Assembly: GCA_963971225.1 (NCBI GenBank)
Contig: OZ020270.1
Location: 66,408,932-66,472,931 of the forward strand
Direction: 5' to 3'
Source of the DNA: Melieria omissa
Lineage: Eukaryota > Arthropoda > Insecta > Diptera > Ulidiidae
DNA length: 64,000 nt
Shown: positions 32,808-42,865 of the stretch, one piece after another
Layout of the letters: each line of letters begins with the position of its first letter
Position numbering within the stretch: position 1 is the first letter of the stretch
Position numbers and translations under genes: made by a program
The notes under the pieces: model-generated
The model's input: the letters and a program-made list of their open reading frames with translations, nothing else
Told to the model about the DNA's origin: nothing
Databases searched by the model: none

Positions 32808-34034
32808 GGGGAATGGGTCCGGTTGTGGGCACCTTTTTGTTTTTGGCTCATAACTTTTTACCAAGTTCTTCTTAATCGGACATATGGACATCTATGGAAA
32901 GCTAGAAACCTTAGCTAACAAGTAATGACAAAAGTAAATCGATTCCGTCAAATAGAAAATTTTTTTTTTTAATTTTGTAAAGTAGTCATTTTTAACAAAA
33001 ATTTTTTTTTGGTTCGGTTGTGGGCACCCTTGGAAAATCTGCTGGAAACGGGGAAATATTAAGAAAAACCAACACGAATATAGAAAAATATTAAGTTTTA
33101 ATTATTTGAAGCACAATGCACGCATGTGAAGTAGCTGGTACGCATGTGGGCACATTTTAGATGGACGGGCATTTCAAAATGTAAGTGGCCAAGTCATTCT
33201 CCTGGGCTGTCAAGAAGACCTAAAGTAAAATGAAATTCAACCTAATTAATCAACACTCTTCAAGTGCTGTGACGTGAAGAAGGTGGAAAACACCAGTCAA
33301 CCTGATTCGATAACATCCACGAAAAGAAGAAAAAGAAGAAAACACCACCGTCGACAGCTTTGATGTCTCCGAAATTTTCTTCCACCTTCTTTTTGTAGCG
33401 TTGGAGATTTGTTTGGAAAATCGCATACGCTGCGGCAGTCGATTTTGTGGTCAGCTTATCTGCAGAACAATGTTAAATTACATCCAACACATTAAAAAAA
33501 TATCGGAGGATTTTTGTTATTTACCCTCGGAAGATATAGCTAAAACAACCAAAAAATGCGTTAAAAGACCATTTTTGATGAAATAACTTACCAAAACTTA
33601 CAAAATCACTAAAAGACGGGTGCCCACAACCGAACTAATTGCGGTGCCCACAACCGAATTTGGCAGCCATTTTGAGAAGTAGTGAAAAATTTGTTCGGGG
33701 TAAACATATTGGTTGTAATCAATATTGGATCACAAAGTATAATAAATTAACTAAATAAAAATGCATTTTACTCGCCTTCTCGATGGATTCACTTCGATTT
33801 ATGACACCATTTAAAATGTGTAAAAAAATTTGTGTCTTATTTTTTAAGCACAGAAAGATATATATGGTCCCAGCACAAAGCAGGCGTGTCTGTTCGACTC
33901 AGTATTTGGCACAAAAAGATCGTGGTTCCATAATGAACATATGGCCTTAGTCAAAAAAACCCAGCCTGCTTTCTATCAAGAGATACGAAGGGGTGCCCAC
34001 AACCGAACTATGCCCACAACCGAACCTTTTACCC
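32808..34034 (-). mobile_element. pogo-like element, copy 1
   Basis: This 1,227-bp element is flanked by TA and was inserted in a copia LTR. Its ends share GGG...GGTTSGGTTGTGGGC-type inverted repeats. The motif ggttcggttgtgggcac recurs in both orientations at 32818, 33012, 33625, 33643, 33995 and 34011. The only coding trace is a helix-turn-helix piece on the minus strand. It is probably a deletion derivative of an autonomous pogo/Tigger element. Confidence 0.8.
33352..33445 (-). pseudogene. pogo-type helix-turn-helix fragment
   Basis: The minus strand reads STAAAYAIFQTNLQRYKKK followed by VEENFGDIK. This has the spacing of the psq-type helix-turn-helix found at the start of pogo/Tigger transposases (normally ...AA..YGIPRTTLQRYV). 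The copy-2 counterpart at about 40622-40715 reads TAAAYTISRTTLQCYVKKV, nearer the canonical form. Neither copy keeps the DDE domain. Confidence 0.6.
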
Positions 34035-34201
34035 TACTATAACAAAAAACACTTTATGTTAAACACTTTGGAAAAACTGTTTCGGATTTCAATAGTAAAA
34101 TTTGTATTTTAAAATTTTTCATTCTTCGACAACAGCACCCTTTTGTTTTTGGCTCATAACTTTTCACCAAGTTCATATTAATCGGACATATAAGTAACTA
34201 T

Positions 34202-35222
34202 CAAGATTCATTGAATAGAAGATTGCGCCTTGCGGGAGAAAATAATTTTGAAACCGCACCAGTGACGTCATACAAAATTGGTTCCTATTGGCTGAAAATG
34301 TTGATTGAATTTTGGAGAGAGAAACACAGTGGGGCAAAATTAAATATTTGTTACTTCATTATTTTTTTCCATTTTCAATTCCCTTCTTAATTCTAGTAAA
34401 TTTACCCTTACCGATAAATATTGAGTATTTGCCGTTCGAAGTCGTTTTGGGTGAAGTGCAGCGAGCAAACTCTTGCCGTTTGAACATTCAAATAAGTCTC
34501 CCGGCCACAGAACTTCACTCAACGCTGTATAAGGCTTGCATCCTTGGGGAACCGGAAGAAGTGCACTGCGCAATCTAAATCATATATATTCATATATATA
34601 TAGATATTCCATTTGAAAAGCACTTCACCACTCATGCACCTTTTTTTTCATTATTTTGTGTACACAGGCCCACTGCAAACCGCATGATTCTCTTCTGTTT
34701 TGCTTTTTTCTTTTTTTGAAATTTTTCCGCGATATTCTCACTACACGCACTTTTACAGCAAGGACTTTTGAAACTCAAAATTATTTAATTATTTTAACAA
34801 AAAACAATGAAAACAATCAAGCAAAAGCGGCACGATTTACAAAAAATGAAATATTTGTGAATACAAAATTTTCAACCAATGAAAACAAAGCACGAAATTT
34901 GAATTGAATTGCAGGGTTTCCTCCCGAATTTCACTTGGTTTAGTTGTGTTATTTATATGAACGAATTATACGAATTTATATTTAATTTTGTAAAGATATA
35001 CAAATTTCTATTAAACTATTATGTAAGCATATGTATATATAGGGGCTTAAGTATAAAGAAAGCCATATATTTGCTCAAAAGAGTAAAGCAAAATGTAAGT
35101 TCAAAATAAAAGAGTTTAAAAAGTACTAATGGAAACCCTATATATTCTCCGATGACGTCACTGGTGCGGTTTAAAATTGATTTTCTCTCGGAAGGCGCAA
35201 TCTCTGTATTCAATGAATCTTG
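34202..35222. mobile_element. 1.0-kb element with 9-bp target duplication and ~70-bp TIRs
   Basis: The 9-bp sequence agtaactat flanks it (34193-34201, 35223-35231). The ends are long imperfect inverted repeats of about 70 bp. They start CAAGATTCATTGAATA and include the conserved block accgcaccagtgacgtcat. The pre-insertion sequence is known from pogo-like copy 1. It has no transposase. A 9-bp duplication with long terminal repeats suggests a Mutator-like non-autonomous element, but the sequence itself gives no family proof. Confidence 0.7.
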
Positions 35223-36350
35223 AGTAACTATGGAAAGCTAGAGACCTTAGCTAACAAGAAGTGACGATAATAAATCGATTCCGTTAACCTTCACACTGTC
35301 ACCAATTTTTATATACGGAAACCTATTAAAAAAAAAATATTAACATATGTTAATATTTTTCTTCTCATAGCCCACATTGTAGGGGCTGAAACCCCATTCA
35401 TCCCTTTTCCCCCTTCCACATGTGAACCTAAAATCTCTTTAGCACAGTCCATTTTATGTTTTTGCTTACCAACTTAGCTTAAAAAATGAAAACTGTCTTT
35501 ATAAAACGGATGAGAAGAAAAATATTAACATATGCTAATGTGTAACCAAAATAGGGGTAAAAATTTTCATTTGTAAAAAAAAGATGGAAAAAATTAAATT
35601 TTTAGTTTTCTGATTACATATATAGAAAGAGGTTGACAAATTGGCTGAGCCGAAGCCGCATGAAAATCGGACTTGAGCCCAAAAAGTTATAGCAAAATCA
35701 AAATTGAAATATTAACATATCGAGCCTTAGTCGCCAAAATATCGTAAGCGCCAAATTCGTAATTTTACAGGAAAAGGTTTTTTGTGTTTTTCTTTTATAT
35801 TATGTTATTAAATGCTTCCATTTTGTGCATGCATTACTGTTCAAAGTTATTTGTGGAATACCGATAAAAAAAATTGGATTCGCATAACAAGAGCGTATTT
35901 AATGGCGCTTACGATAATTTTGCTACCACAAATATTGTGAAGCACGCACAAGCTGTGGCGCTTACGATAAAAATGTTTGACGTTGGCTTCCTTTTTAATT
36001 TGTTTTCTTGTCATGTTTATAATAATATAGTCGCAAAAGTTATTATGAATTGTAAAATATTGTAAAAGCATTATGAAAACTAGCAGAAAATAGTGGGTTA
36101 AAATTAACAATTAAAAACAAATTTGTAGTTTCAACAATATTTATTAAACTACAAAAGAAGTAACAAATGTAATAATAACAAAACAAAACATTTCAACTTC
36201 AAATTACATTTCAGCTTAAAAATAAAATTTAACATTTCACAGTAAAAAAAAGGTTATTCAAAAAAGTTATAAATTATTTGCTCTTCAGTCTTCAACGCCA
36301 GTCTCTGCTAAGGTATCCTGGACTTGTGCATTACAACTCATATCCAGGTA

Positions 36351-37103
36351 TCAGGTGTACAACTTTGCTTCCGCCGTTTTCCGATAGGTGGCTGTACTGG
36401 CTGAGGCTGGTTGAAATACATAGATGGTAATGCCTTTAAAGTGAGTGTGGACAGTGCCTAACGAATTGTCATCGCCGTTTCAGTGACAGTTGTTCTTGTT
36501 TTCGTATTATTCACGCTCGAAAATGTCGGTTTATGTGCCCAATTCTCGCCATTTGCGGGAAGTTTTACTTTTCTGTTAAAATTCGAAAAAAAAATGCAGC
36601 TGAAGCGCATCGAATGCTTTCAGAAACTTACGGTGATGCTGCTCTGAGTGAAAGAACGTGTCGGGAGTGGTTTCAACGTTTTAAAAATGATGGTTTTCTT
36701 GGTGAGTGAAAATGGTGAGTCATCCTCCAACACGACAATGCTCGCCCTCACGTCGCAAAAGTGGTCAAAAAGTACCTGGAAACGCTGAAATGGGAAGTCT
36801 TGCCCCACCCGCCGTATTCCCCAGATGTCGCCCCTTCTGACTTCCACCTATTCCGTTCGATGGCACACGGCCTGGCAGATCAACATTTTCAATCCTTCGA
36901 AGAATTGGAAAAATGGATTGCTTCATGGATAGCGTCAAAAGAGGACTCCTTTTTTCGAGCCGGGATCCGAAAATTGCCGGAAAGATGGGAGAAAGTTGTC
37001 GCTAGCGACGGACAATACTTTGAATAATACATCTGTAAGCACTTTTTCGCAATAAAGCTTTTAATTTTGGAAAAAAACGGCGGAAGCAAAGTTGTACACC
37101 TGA
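36351..37103 (+). mobile_element. mariner element with internal deletion
   Basis: TA-flanked, with inverted ends TCAGGTGTACAACTTTGCTT... at 36351 and the inverse ending at 37103. Length is 753 bp against about 1.3 kb for a complete mariner. It lies in the 3' part of the gene of the 4.9-kb TTAA transposon. A 40-bp copy of its left end occurs at 46134-46173. Confidence 0.85.
36522..37027 (+). pseudogene. mariner transposase, internally deleted
   Basis: The N-terminal part reads FVPNSRHLREVLLF...AEAHRMLSETYGDAALSERTCREWFQRFKNDGF. After a deletion near 36700 the sequence resumes with LQHDNARPHVAKVVKKYLE (second Asp). It continues with WEVLPHPPYSPDVAPSDFHLF (third Asp) and FFRAGIRKLPERWEKVVASDGQYFE to the natural stop. 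The first catalytic Asp block is lost. It is a different mariner subfamily from the himar-type copies at 1-812 and 47781-49060. Confidence 0.8.
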
Positions 37104-37721
37104 TATTATGATACCTTTCGGGTATTATCCCCTTTTCACATATACTTTTCAAATCCTTGTACTTAAGTTCAGAGATGTACAAACAATTGTTATAGAGTGG
37201 AGTAGGGCCATTTGCGACAACCTTTGAGTTCTGTCTCAATCGAGTGTTTAACTTCATATTAACCACTTCAACTTCGCTATCGTCAAAATATCCGTACTTA
37301 ATTTTTATATTAGAACTTGTTTTATCAAAGTATGCCGGTCGCAAACTTTTAAATTTTATCTTTCTAGTCGGTGGTAATAATGTTTGCGAAAAGGTTTTCC
37401 AATCCATGAAATCTTTGTGAGTCATTACAATGCTTTCATAGCATCTCGGATTTGTTCGAGAATTAGAAATAATTGTTGGCCACTCTGAGGGAGCCCAACC
37501 TTTTCTTGCTTTGGTAAAGGATTCAATTGTACTGTGTATGGAATCTACTGGCATCATTGTGTGCCCTGGCAATAAATAAGTTATTGTAATATTTTTAATG
37601 AAACCAGAAGTTTTAAGGAAAGAAGCAAGCATAGATAAGAAAGCTCTGTTGCGATTTTGACCTGCACAGCTGTCGCTGTAAAGACTCACTGTACTGTACA
37701 TTTTTCTTTCATCTACTACTA

Positions 37722-38079
37722 CATGGGCTGAAAAGTCTTTGGCCTGACATAGAGATGGCGCCAAAAATTAAGAATTATTGTGTTGTACATGGAAAACCAG
37801 CCGCCAGTGGAAACAAAAGCATGGCTTGATAAATGTTATAATACATCTGTATTTTTGCCCATCAAACAGCAATGTTTTATCAAAACACGAAATTCACTTT
37901 TTTCCATTGTTTACAAAAATTCAGAGGTAGCGTCACTTCGAAAGCAATAACTTGAAAACGAGTCAACCAAATGTCATGAAACTTTGACAGAATCTAAGTT
38001 AAGGATGGTTTTCCATGTACAACACAATAATTCTTAATTTTTGGCGCCATCTCTATGTCAGGCCAAAGACAGGCCCATG
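37722..38079. mobile_element. mariner-type MITE
   Basis: A 358-bp stretch is flanked by TA (37720-37721, 38080-38081). Both ends run into a perfect 65-bp inverted repeat (gtctttggcctgacatagag..., 37735-37799 and 38006-38070) with slightly diverged outermost bases CATGGGC. The ggctga-aaagtc...tgacatagagatggcg pattern resembles mariner ends. No coding sequence. Confidence 0.75.
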
Positions 38080-38205
38080 TAGTATTTTTAAATATCTAAA
38101 CATTACAGAACAAATCTCATTACACCCCCGTCGACCATCAATTTCACCCCACAGAAAACAATAACCAGATCTCGTTCCACTTTCATAAATTCTTACGTTG
38201 TAGTA

Positions 38206-38330
38206 ATATATAATAATAGATAAGAGAAGGACATCGGTTTCCGAAAAATGAAGGGATTCACAATGGACCCAGCAGGGTCTCCGAGTGGAAGTGCCTGACG
38301 CACACACCCCTTCCGTAACCTAACCTAACC
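38206..38330 (-). mobile_element. 125-bp retroposon fragment with 12-bp target duplication
   Basis: The 12-mer tacgttgtagta lies on both sides (38194-38205, 38331-38342). On the minus strand the insert runs from ggttaggttaggttacgg to an A/T-rich TTATTATATAT-like tail, the shape of a retroposed 3' end. Neither a pol III promoter nor LINE coding is visible; it may be a 5'-truncated LINE tail or a short SINE. Confidence 0.65.
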
Positions 38331-39442
38331 TACGTTGTAGTATGCATATTTTCGGGAATAATAAAGGTTAACGCTATTACCATGAGGAGTGTTCAGCACT
38401 TTTTGCAAATCAAAGCTTGCACATAAAAACTTTGGGTTTTCTGTTTTGCTTGTTGCTTGGTCAGGTAAAAAAAGTTGTTTTGACCTTTCTTTATCTTTAA
38501 TATGATTTTGGTAAATGTCATTTTGCTGAAATCTGATCTGCTCGTCTCTGTTCATGTGAGTAAATTTCTCACACAAATTGCATTTGTCCTTCTTTGGAAT
38601 ATGAAACCCCAAATGGAAATCTTTATGAAAAAATTTTCGAAACACATGTATAGACAAAGTGTTAGATGCCTCACCACACGTCTCTAAACTTTGCTTATAT
38701 AACTTGTAAAAAGTAGATATATTTCGAAACTCTTGCGGTAAATAAAGTTTCCTACTTTTGTTGCGGCAATAGTGTGACGGGACGGCCGGCAAATCCTGAA
38801 TATATTTTCTTAAAACTTCTACTTTGGTGGCATCGGATTTATTATGAGCCGAACGTTTTCGTTTAGTAGCGGTACAGGTGTTTATGACTTTTGATTTAGC
38901 TCTGGCAGAACGCAGAGTCATTTGCGAAATATCAAGAGTTTGTAATAAAAACTGTTGACAAACTTTGATTTGCTTTCCTTGGAAACGAATGTAATAATCA
39001 TAAGACATTTTCTTTTTTTGTCACTTGCACCTCTTCTTCTCCCAATGTTCTTGCACTTGCTGCATGAAAGAAGCCAATTTTTTTGTCGTTGAGAACTTGC
39101 CATCCCCCAATAATGATTGTGAATGTTGATGCGGTCTACTTCCGAAAAATATTCTGAACACATATTTCCGCATTTTTTACCCTGACATGGATTAGGTTTC
39201 ACCGACTTATTTACACCAGTGCAATTTTCACTCCTTCCCAGTATTTTTTGTGTGAGTATTTTCGTGTTTTTTTCCCTCGTGTTCCAACACAGTTTTCCCC
39301 ATCGAATTCCATTAATGTTGATCCTTCAGAATCCATATCTTTGTAATCAACAATTTTTCTTATTCCCATGCCAGTTTCCTACAAAATATGATATCTTGTA
39401 ATATTTGTAACTCATATTAAAGATAAGTATTTAAAAACATTG

Positions 39443-39783
39443 ACAGACAGCCGCCGTGGCTCAGTTGGTTAGTGCGCGGTCCAGCGAGTCGCATGCAGAG
39501 CGACGCAAGTTCGAATTCTGCATGTAGTAACACCTTAAAAAAATAACGGGAAACTCGTTTTCTCTTTCGGTGGCTGTCCTCTCAGCTGGAAATGGCAAAC
39601 CTCTGAGAGTAAAAATTGCCTATGAAAAAGCTCCCAACCTGCCGTTCGGAACCGGCATAAAACTGTAGGTCCCTTCAACCCGCGTACAAAATTCACACGC
39701 ACAACACGGGTGGTTGCGGGAAGCTAGGCCTCAGTCTCGCGTAAGCGGGCTGTCGTGCCAATCAATTATTATTATTAATTAAA
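39443..39783 (+). mobile_element. tRNA-derived SINE, copy 2
   Basis: The head gccgccgtggctcagttggt continues to tagtgcgcggtcc (A box) and gcaagttcgaattctgc (B box). The body matches copy 1, and the tail is ATTATTATTAATTAAA. The 15-mer tatttaaaaacattg occurs on both sides (39428-39442, 39784-39798). The perfect long duplication and good pol III boxes suggest a young insertion. Confidence 0.92.
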
Positions 39784-39798
39784 TATTTAAAAACATTG

Positions 39799-40214
39799 TA
39801 CCTTTGCAGCCAAAGATTCCATGATTTACGTGGATGTTTTCTCTACCAAAAGTAACCAAACTTTTGTAATCACGCACAAAACAGAATGTGTAACAAGAAA
39901 TAAAAAATTACAGTTAGTTATTTCCATATCACTTGCGGAGCTGTTCGTCTTGACACGGTTGCAGTTGGAAGTTGCTTGTGTTCATAGTGGCACTTACGAT
40001 AATTTGGCAACCATGCAAACAAGTAAACAATTCAAACGATAAAATTGACGACTCGTTTTCTCGGGGGTTATTCATTACTGAGATTTGTAATTTTGCAGAC
40101 AGGTCCGTCTGATGTGAAACTTTTATTTTCAATAAAAACAAAATTTTCGAAAAAAGGGCGCTTACGATATTTTGGCGACTAAGGCTCGATATGTTAATAG
40201 TGACAGTGTGAAGG
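39799..40214. other. Right arm of the 4.9-kb TTAA transposon
   Basis: Non-coding flank of the transposon gene up to the right terminal repeat. It includes a small inner copy of the cttacgataatttggcaac motif near 39988 and the 39-bp subterminal inverted repeat near 40160-40198. Confidence 0.5.
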
Positions 40215-41074
40215 TTAAATAGAAAGTTTTTTTTTTATTTTGTAAAGTAGTAATTTTTAACAAAAGTGTTTTTTTGGTTCGGTTGTGGGCACCCGCGAAA
40301 ATCTGCTGGAAACAGGGAAATATGAAGAAAAACCAACACGAATATAGAAAATTAATACATTTTAATTATTTGAAGCACAATGCACGCATGTGAAGTAGCT
40401 GGTACGCATGTCGGCACACTTTAGATGGACGGGCATTTCAAAATGTAAGTGACCAAGTCGTTCCCCTGGGCTGTCAAGAAGACCTAAAGTAAAATGAAAT
40501 TCAACCTAATTAATCAACACTCTTCAAGGGCTATGAGGTGAAGAAGGTGGAAAACACCAATTTACGTGATTCGATGGCACGCGCTTGTAAGATCCACGAA
40601 CAAAATCTAATAAAGCACCACCGTCAACTTTGATGTCTCCGAAATTTTCTTCCACTTTCTTCACGTAGCATTGAAGAGTGGTTCGGGAAATCGTATACGC
40701 TGCGGCAGTCTATTTTGTGGGTAGCTTATCTGCAGAACAATGTTTAATAGCATCCAGTAGCACATTAAAAAAAATATCGGACGATTTTGTTTATTTATCC
40801 TCTGATAATATGGCTAAAACAATAAAACAATGCGTAAAAACACCATTTCCGACGATATAACTTACCAAAACTTACCACACCCGAATTTGGCAGCCATTTT
40901 GAGAGGTAGGCAAAATTTTTTTGGGGGTAAACATATTGGTTGTAATCAATATTGGATCACAAAGTATAATAAATTTACTAAATAAAAATGCATTTTACTC
41001 ACCTTCTCGATGGATTCACTTCGATTTATGACACTACTTAAAATGTTTAAAAAAAAATGTGTCTAATATTTTAA

Positions 41075-42673
41075 CACTAGGATGCGCAACTGGGCTTTTC
41101 CAGGCCCATTTTGACTTTGAGTAGTCGCCAAATTGTTTCTTTAGCTCTGATCGCTGAAATATTTTATGCCAACTATCACTAATTATTTGGGGGGATTTCT
41201 TAAGAGAGTGGGGGTTGAGGTGCCCCAAAAAGTAATACTGCTATTTGTATAAGGCACAACATTTAAATTATTTATTTATTGATTAAATTGAAATCAACAT
41301 AAATAGAGACAGTTTATTCTGCAGCACAGCCATGGCACAAACATAGTTTTTTTTACAGAGCCGTGTTCAAGGCACATGAAGTTTTTCATGAGTTACACGA
41401 GAAGAAGGTTTTGCGCCGTTTTTTGCCATGTTGAGGCTTACACCATGCACAGTCCTTTCGTTGTTTCTTGTCTGGTCGTGCGGATGTGCTTGGGGCTGGG
41501 TAGTAAGCTTGTGTCTGTAATAATAAAGACAGAATTAACAATGCAAAATAGTTTATTTTTAATAATTACTTACAAAAACATTAAATGTCGCCAAAGCTGC
41601 ACTGATATTAGGCCAGCGGCTAACGTGACTGTTCATTGCCCTATTTTCCATGTGAGGAGTGACCAACTGAGTCGTTAAAAGCGTTAGATATTCACGACGT
41701 TTATCCATTTTGGGTGATCGTTTGAACGAATCGTGAACAATAAAGGATGCCAGGCCAGCAATATCTAATATGTTATAAAACATGGAAAGTGGCCAACGGT
41801 TTCTGCCACGCTTGCACGAGTAGCTACTGAGCATCTGGTCCATAGTATCGACACCTGCTTTATTTTCGTTGTAATCCAAAATTTGATAACGCTTCTTTTA
41901 TTGGCATTGTCAACTTTGGATACATAATGCTGTGTTGACAGCAAAATTACTGCCTTATTTTTGGCACATATGAGCACAATGAAACTTGCTCGTAGTAATA
42001 GCCAAACAATGTTTCCTCCAGTTTACGATTCGTCGACTTTTTGAACTCCTCTGGAACAAACCGTTTATTGGGACGGACAGTTCCTACAATTGCCATTTGC
42101 CACATTATTTGAAAGAACATTTTCCAGCCGCAATTTTTGTAACAAACAGATAAAATAAAGGGTTTTATAATCCCCCTTGCGTGCGCCACTGCACATATTA
42201 ATTGTAATAGAGTCACCAAACATGGCTGCTCGTGTTTGAATAATTTTTGTTTAACGGCTTACGTACATTTTAGGTACATTTTTCATATATTTACGAAAAC
42301 ATGTAAAAATTTCATGAGCCTTGAACACGGCTGTGTAAATAAACTATTTTTATGCCATGGCTGTGCTGCAGATAAACTGTCTCTTTTTTTGTTGATTTGA
42401 ATTTAATCAATATATTAATTAATTAAATGTTGTGCCATATACAAATAGCAGTTTTACTTTTTAGGGCACCTCAACCCCCACCCTCTTAAGAAATCCCCCC
42501 AAATAATTACATCGACACATAGCTATACTATTATAGAGTACGTGTGCCAAGTATCAGCTGTCTATGCCAAGCCTAACTGGGCGAAAATCGTAGGAATAGC
42601 TGATTACGCTTACGGGCCTCGCCAGGCCCAGTTGCTCCACTTAGCGTCTACAAACTAGTCGCACATCCTAGTG
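41075..42673 (-). mobile_element. piggyBac-like element, internally deleted
   Basis: TTAA at 41071-41074 and 42674-42677 borders ends CACTAGGATGCGCAACT / CACTAGGATGTGCGACT (inverted). The empty site is known from pogo-like copy 1 (tttttTTAAgcacag). Further in, long inverted arms of about 190-200 bp face each other (about 41180-41385 and 42312-42512). Only the C-terminal part of the transposase remains. Confidence 0.85.
41559..42219 (-). pseudogene. piggyBac-type transposase, C-terminal part
   Basis: Minus-strand pieces: residues around VRPNKRFVPEEFKK (42219-41947), a short link (41977-41765), then YNENKAGVDTMDQMLSSYSCKRGRNRWPLSMFYNILDIAG (41879-41780). The N-K-A-G-V-D-x-x-D-Q block and the following K-x-x-R-W-P are hallmarks of piggyBac transposases, where the Asp is the third catalytic residue. 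The upstream catalytic residues and the N-terminus are missing, and two frame changes are present. Confidence 0.85.
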
Positions 42674-42865
42674 TTAAGCACAGAAAAATATATATGGTCC
42701 CAGCACAAAGTAAACGCGTCTGTTCGACTCGGTATTTGGCACAAAAAGATCGTGCTTCCATAACAAACAAATGGCTTTAGTCAAAAAACCCAGCCTGCTT
42801 TCTAGCAAAAGATACGAAGGGGTGCCCACAGCCGAACTATGCCCACAACCGAACCTATTACCCTA

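Larger units (their letters stand above)
25885..34134 (+). mobile_element. copia-type LTR retrotransposon, nested and decayed
   Basis: This is a Ty1/copia element on the plus strand with the order gag, protease, integrase, reverse transcriptase, RNase H. The 5' LTR starts TGTTGAAATATTGTAC at 25885 and the 3' LTR starts with the same sequence at 32793. A primer site matching an internal part of initiator tRNA-Met (GGTTATGGGCCCAG) lies at 26035, as in copia. It sits in pogo-like copy 2; the flanks tcact and gcacc are a decayed 5-bp duplication. It is interrupted at 27086-29932 and in its 3' LTR at 32808-34034, and its ORF is frameshifted. Confidence 0.9.
32793..34134 (+). repeat. copia 3' LTR split by pogo-like copy 1
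   Basis: The first 15 bases (32793-32807) and the rest (34035-34134) match the 5' LTR. Between them sits the pogo-like element at 32808-34034 with duplicated TA. A polypurine-like tract attaagggatgg precedes it. About 15 bp near the LTR end are deleted relative to the 5' LTR. Confidence 0.85.
37104..39202 (-). pseudogene. DDE-like transposase candidate of the 4.9-kb TTAA transposon
   Basis: Minus-strand pieces in order: an N-terminal cysteine region (CQGKKCGNMCSEYFSEVDR..YWGMAS, 39202-39060); RFQGKQIKVCQQFLLQTL (39000-38930); CNLCEKFTHM (near 38570); FLCASFDLQKVLNTPHG with a likely first Asp; GTRSGYCFLWGEIDGRRG; VSLYSDSCAGQNRNR with a likely second Asp; and LPGHTMMPVDSIHSTIE with Asp and Glu candidates for the third. 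A 125-bp retroposon plus its 12-bp duplication (137 bp) and a 358-bp mariner MITE plus TA (360 bp) interrupt it; removing both keeps one open frame from 39008 to about 37104. Upstream there are a frameshift near 39065 and a TGA near 39020. I recall large insect 'uncharacterized' families with these motifs; a link to the Sola group is only a guess. Confidence 0.65.
35288..40214 (-). mobile_element. 4.9-kb TTAA transposon with non-piggyBac DDE-like protein
   Basis: TTAA at 35284-35287 and 40215-40218 flanks 15-bp perfect inverted repeats CCTTCACACTGTCAC. The empty site is visible in pogo-like copy 1. A 39-bp inverted repeat (starting aacatatcgagccttagt) lies next to the right end (about 40160-40198) but 420 bp inside the left end (about 35713-35751). 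The motif attaacatat recurs at 35337, 35524 and 35707, so the left end has probably gained extra sequence. The element carries one degraded minus-strand gene and four later insertions. Confidence 0.8.
25859..42863. mobile_element. pogo-like element copy 2, split into five pieces by later insertions
   Basis: The outer ends are ggggaataggttcagttatg (after TA at 25857-25858) and ...gaacctattaccc (before TA at 42864-42865). Remaining pieces, by comparison with copy 1: 25859-25884, 34135-34201, 35223-35287, 40215-41074 and 42674-42863. The gaps are a copia element, a 9-bp-duplication element, a TTAA transposon and a piggyBac-like element. Joining the pieces gives about 1.2 kb, the length of copy 1. 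Confidence 0.85.

Noticed and set aside
33401..33586. Plus-strand open frame in pogo-like copy 1, also partly open in copy 2 (40678-40860)
   Set aside because: It is the antisense of the helix-turn-helix region on the minus strand, so its openness in both copies follows from shared ancestry.
36889..37103. C-terminal extension of the TTAA-transposon protein through the mariner
   Set aside because: Those residues are antisense translation of the inserted mariner, not part of the transposon gene.
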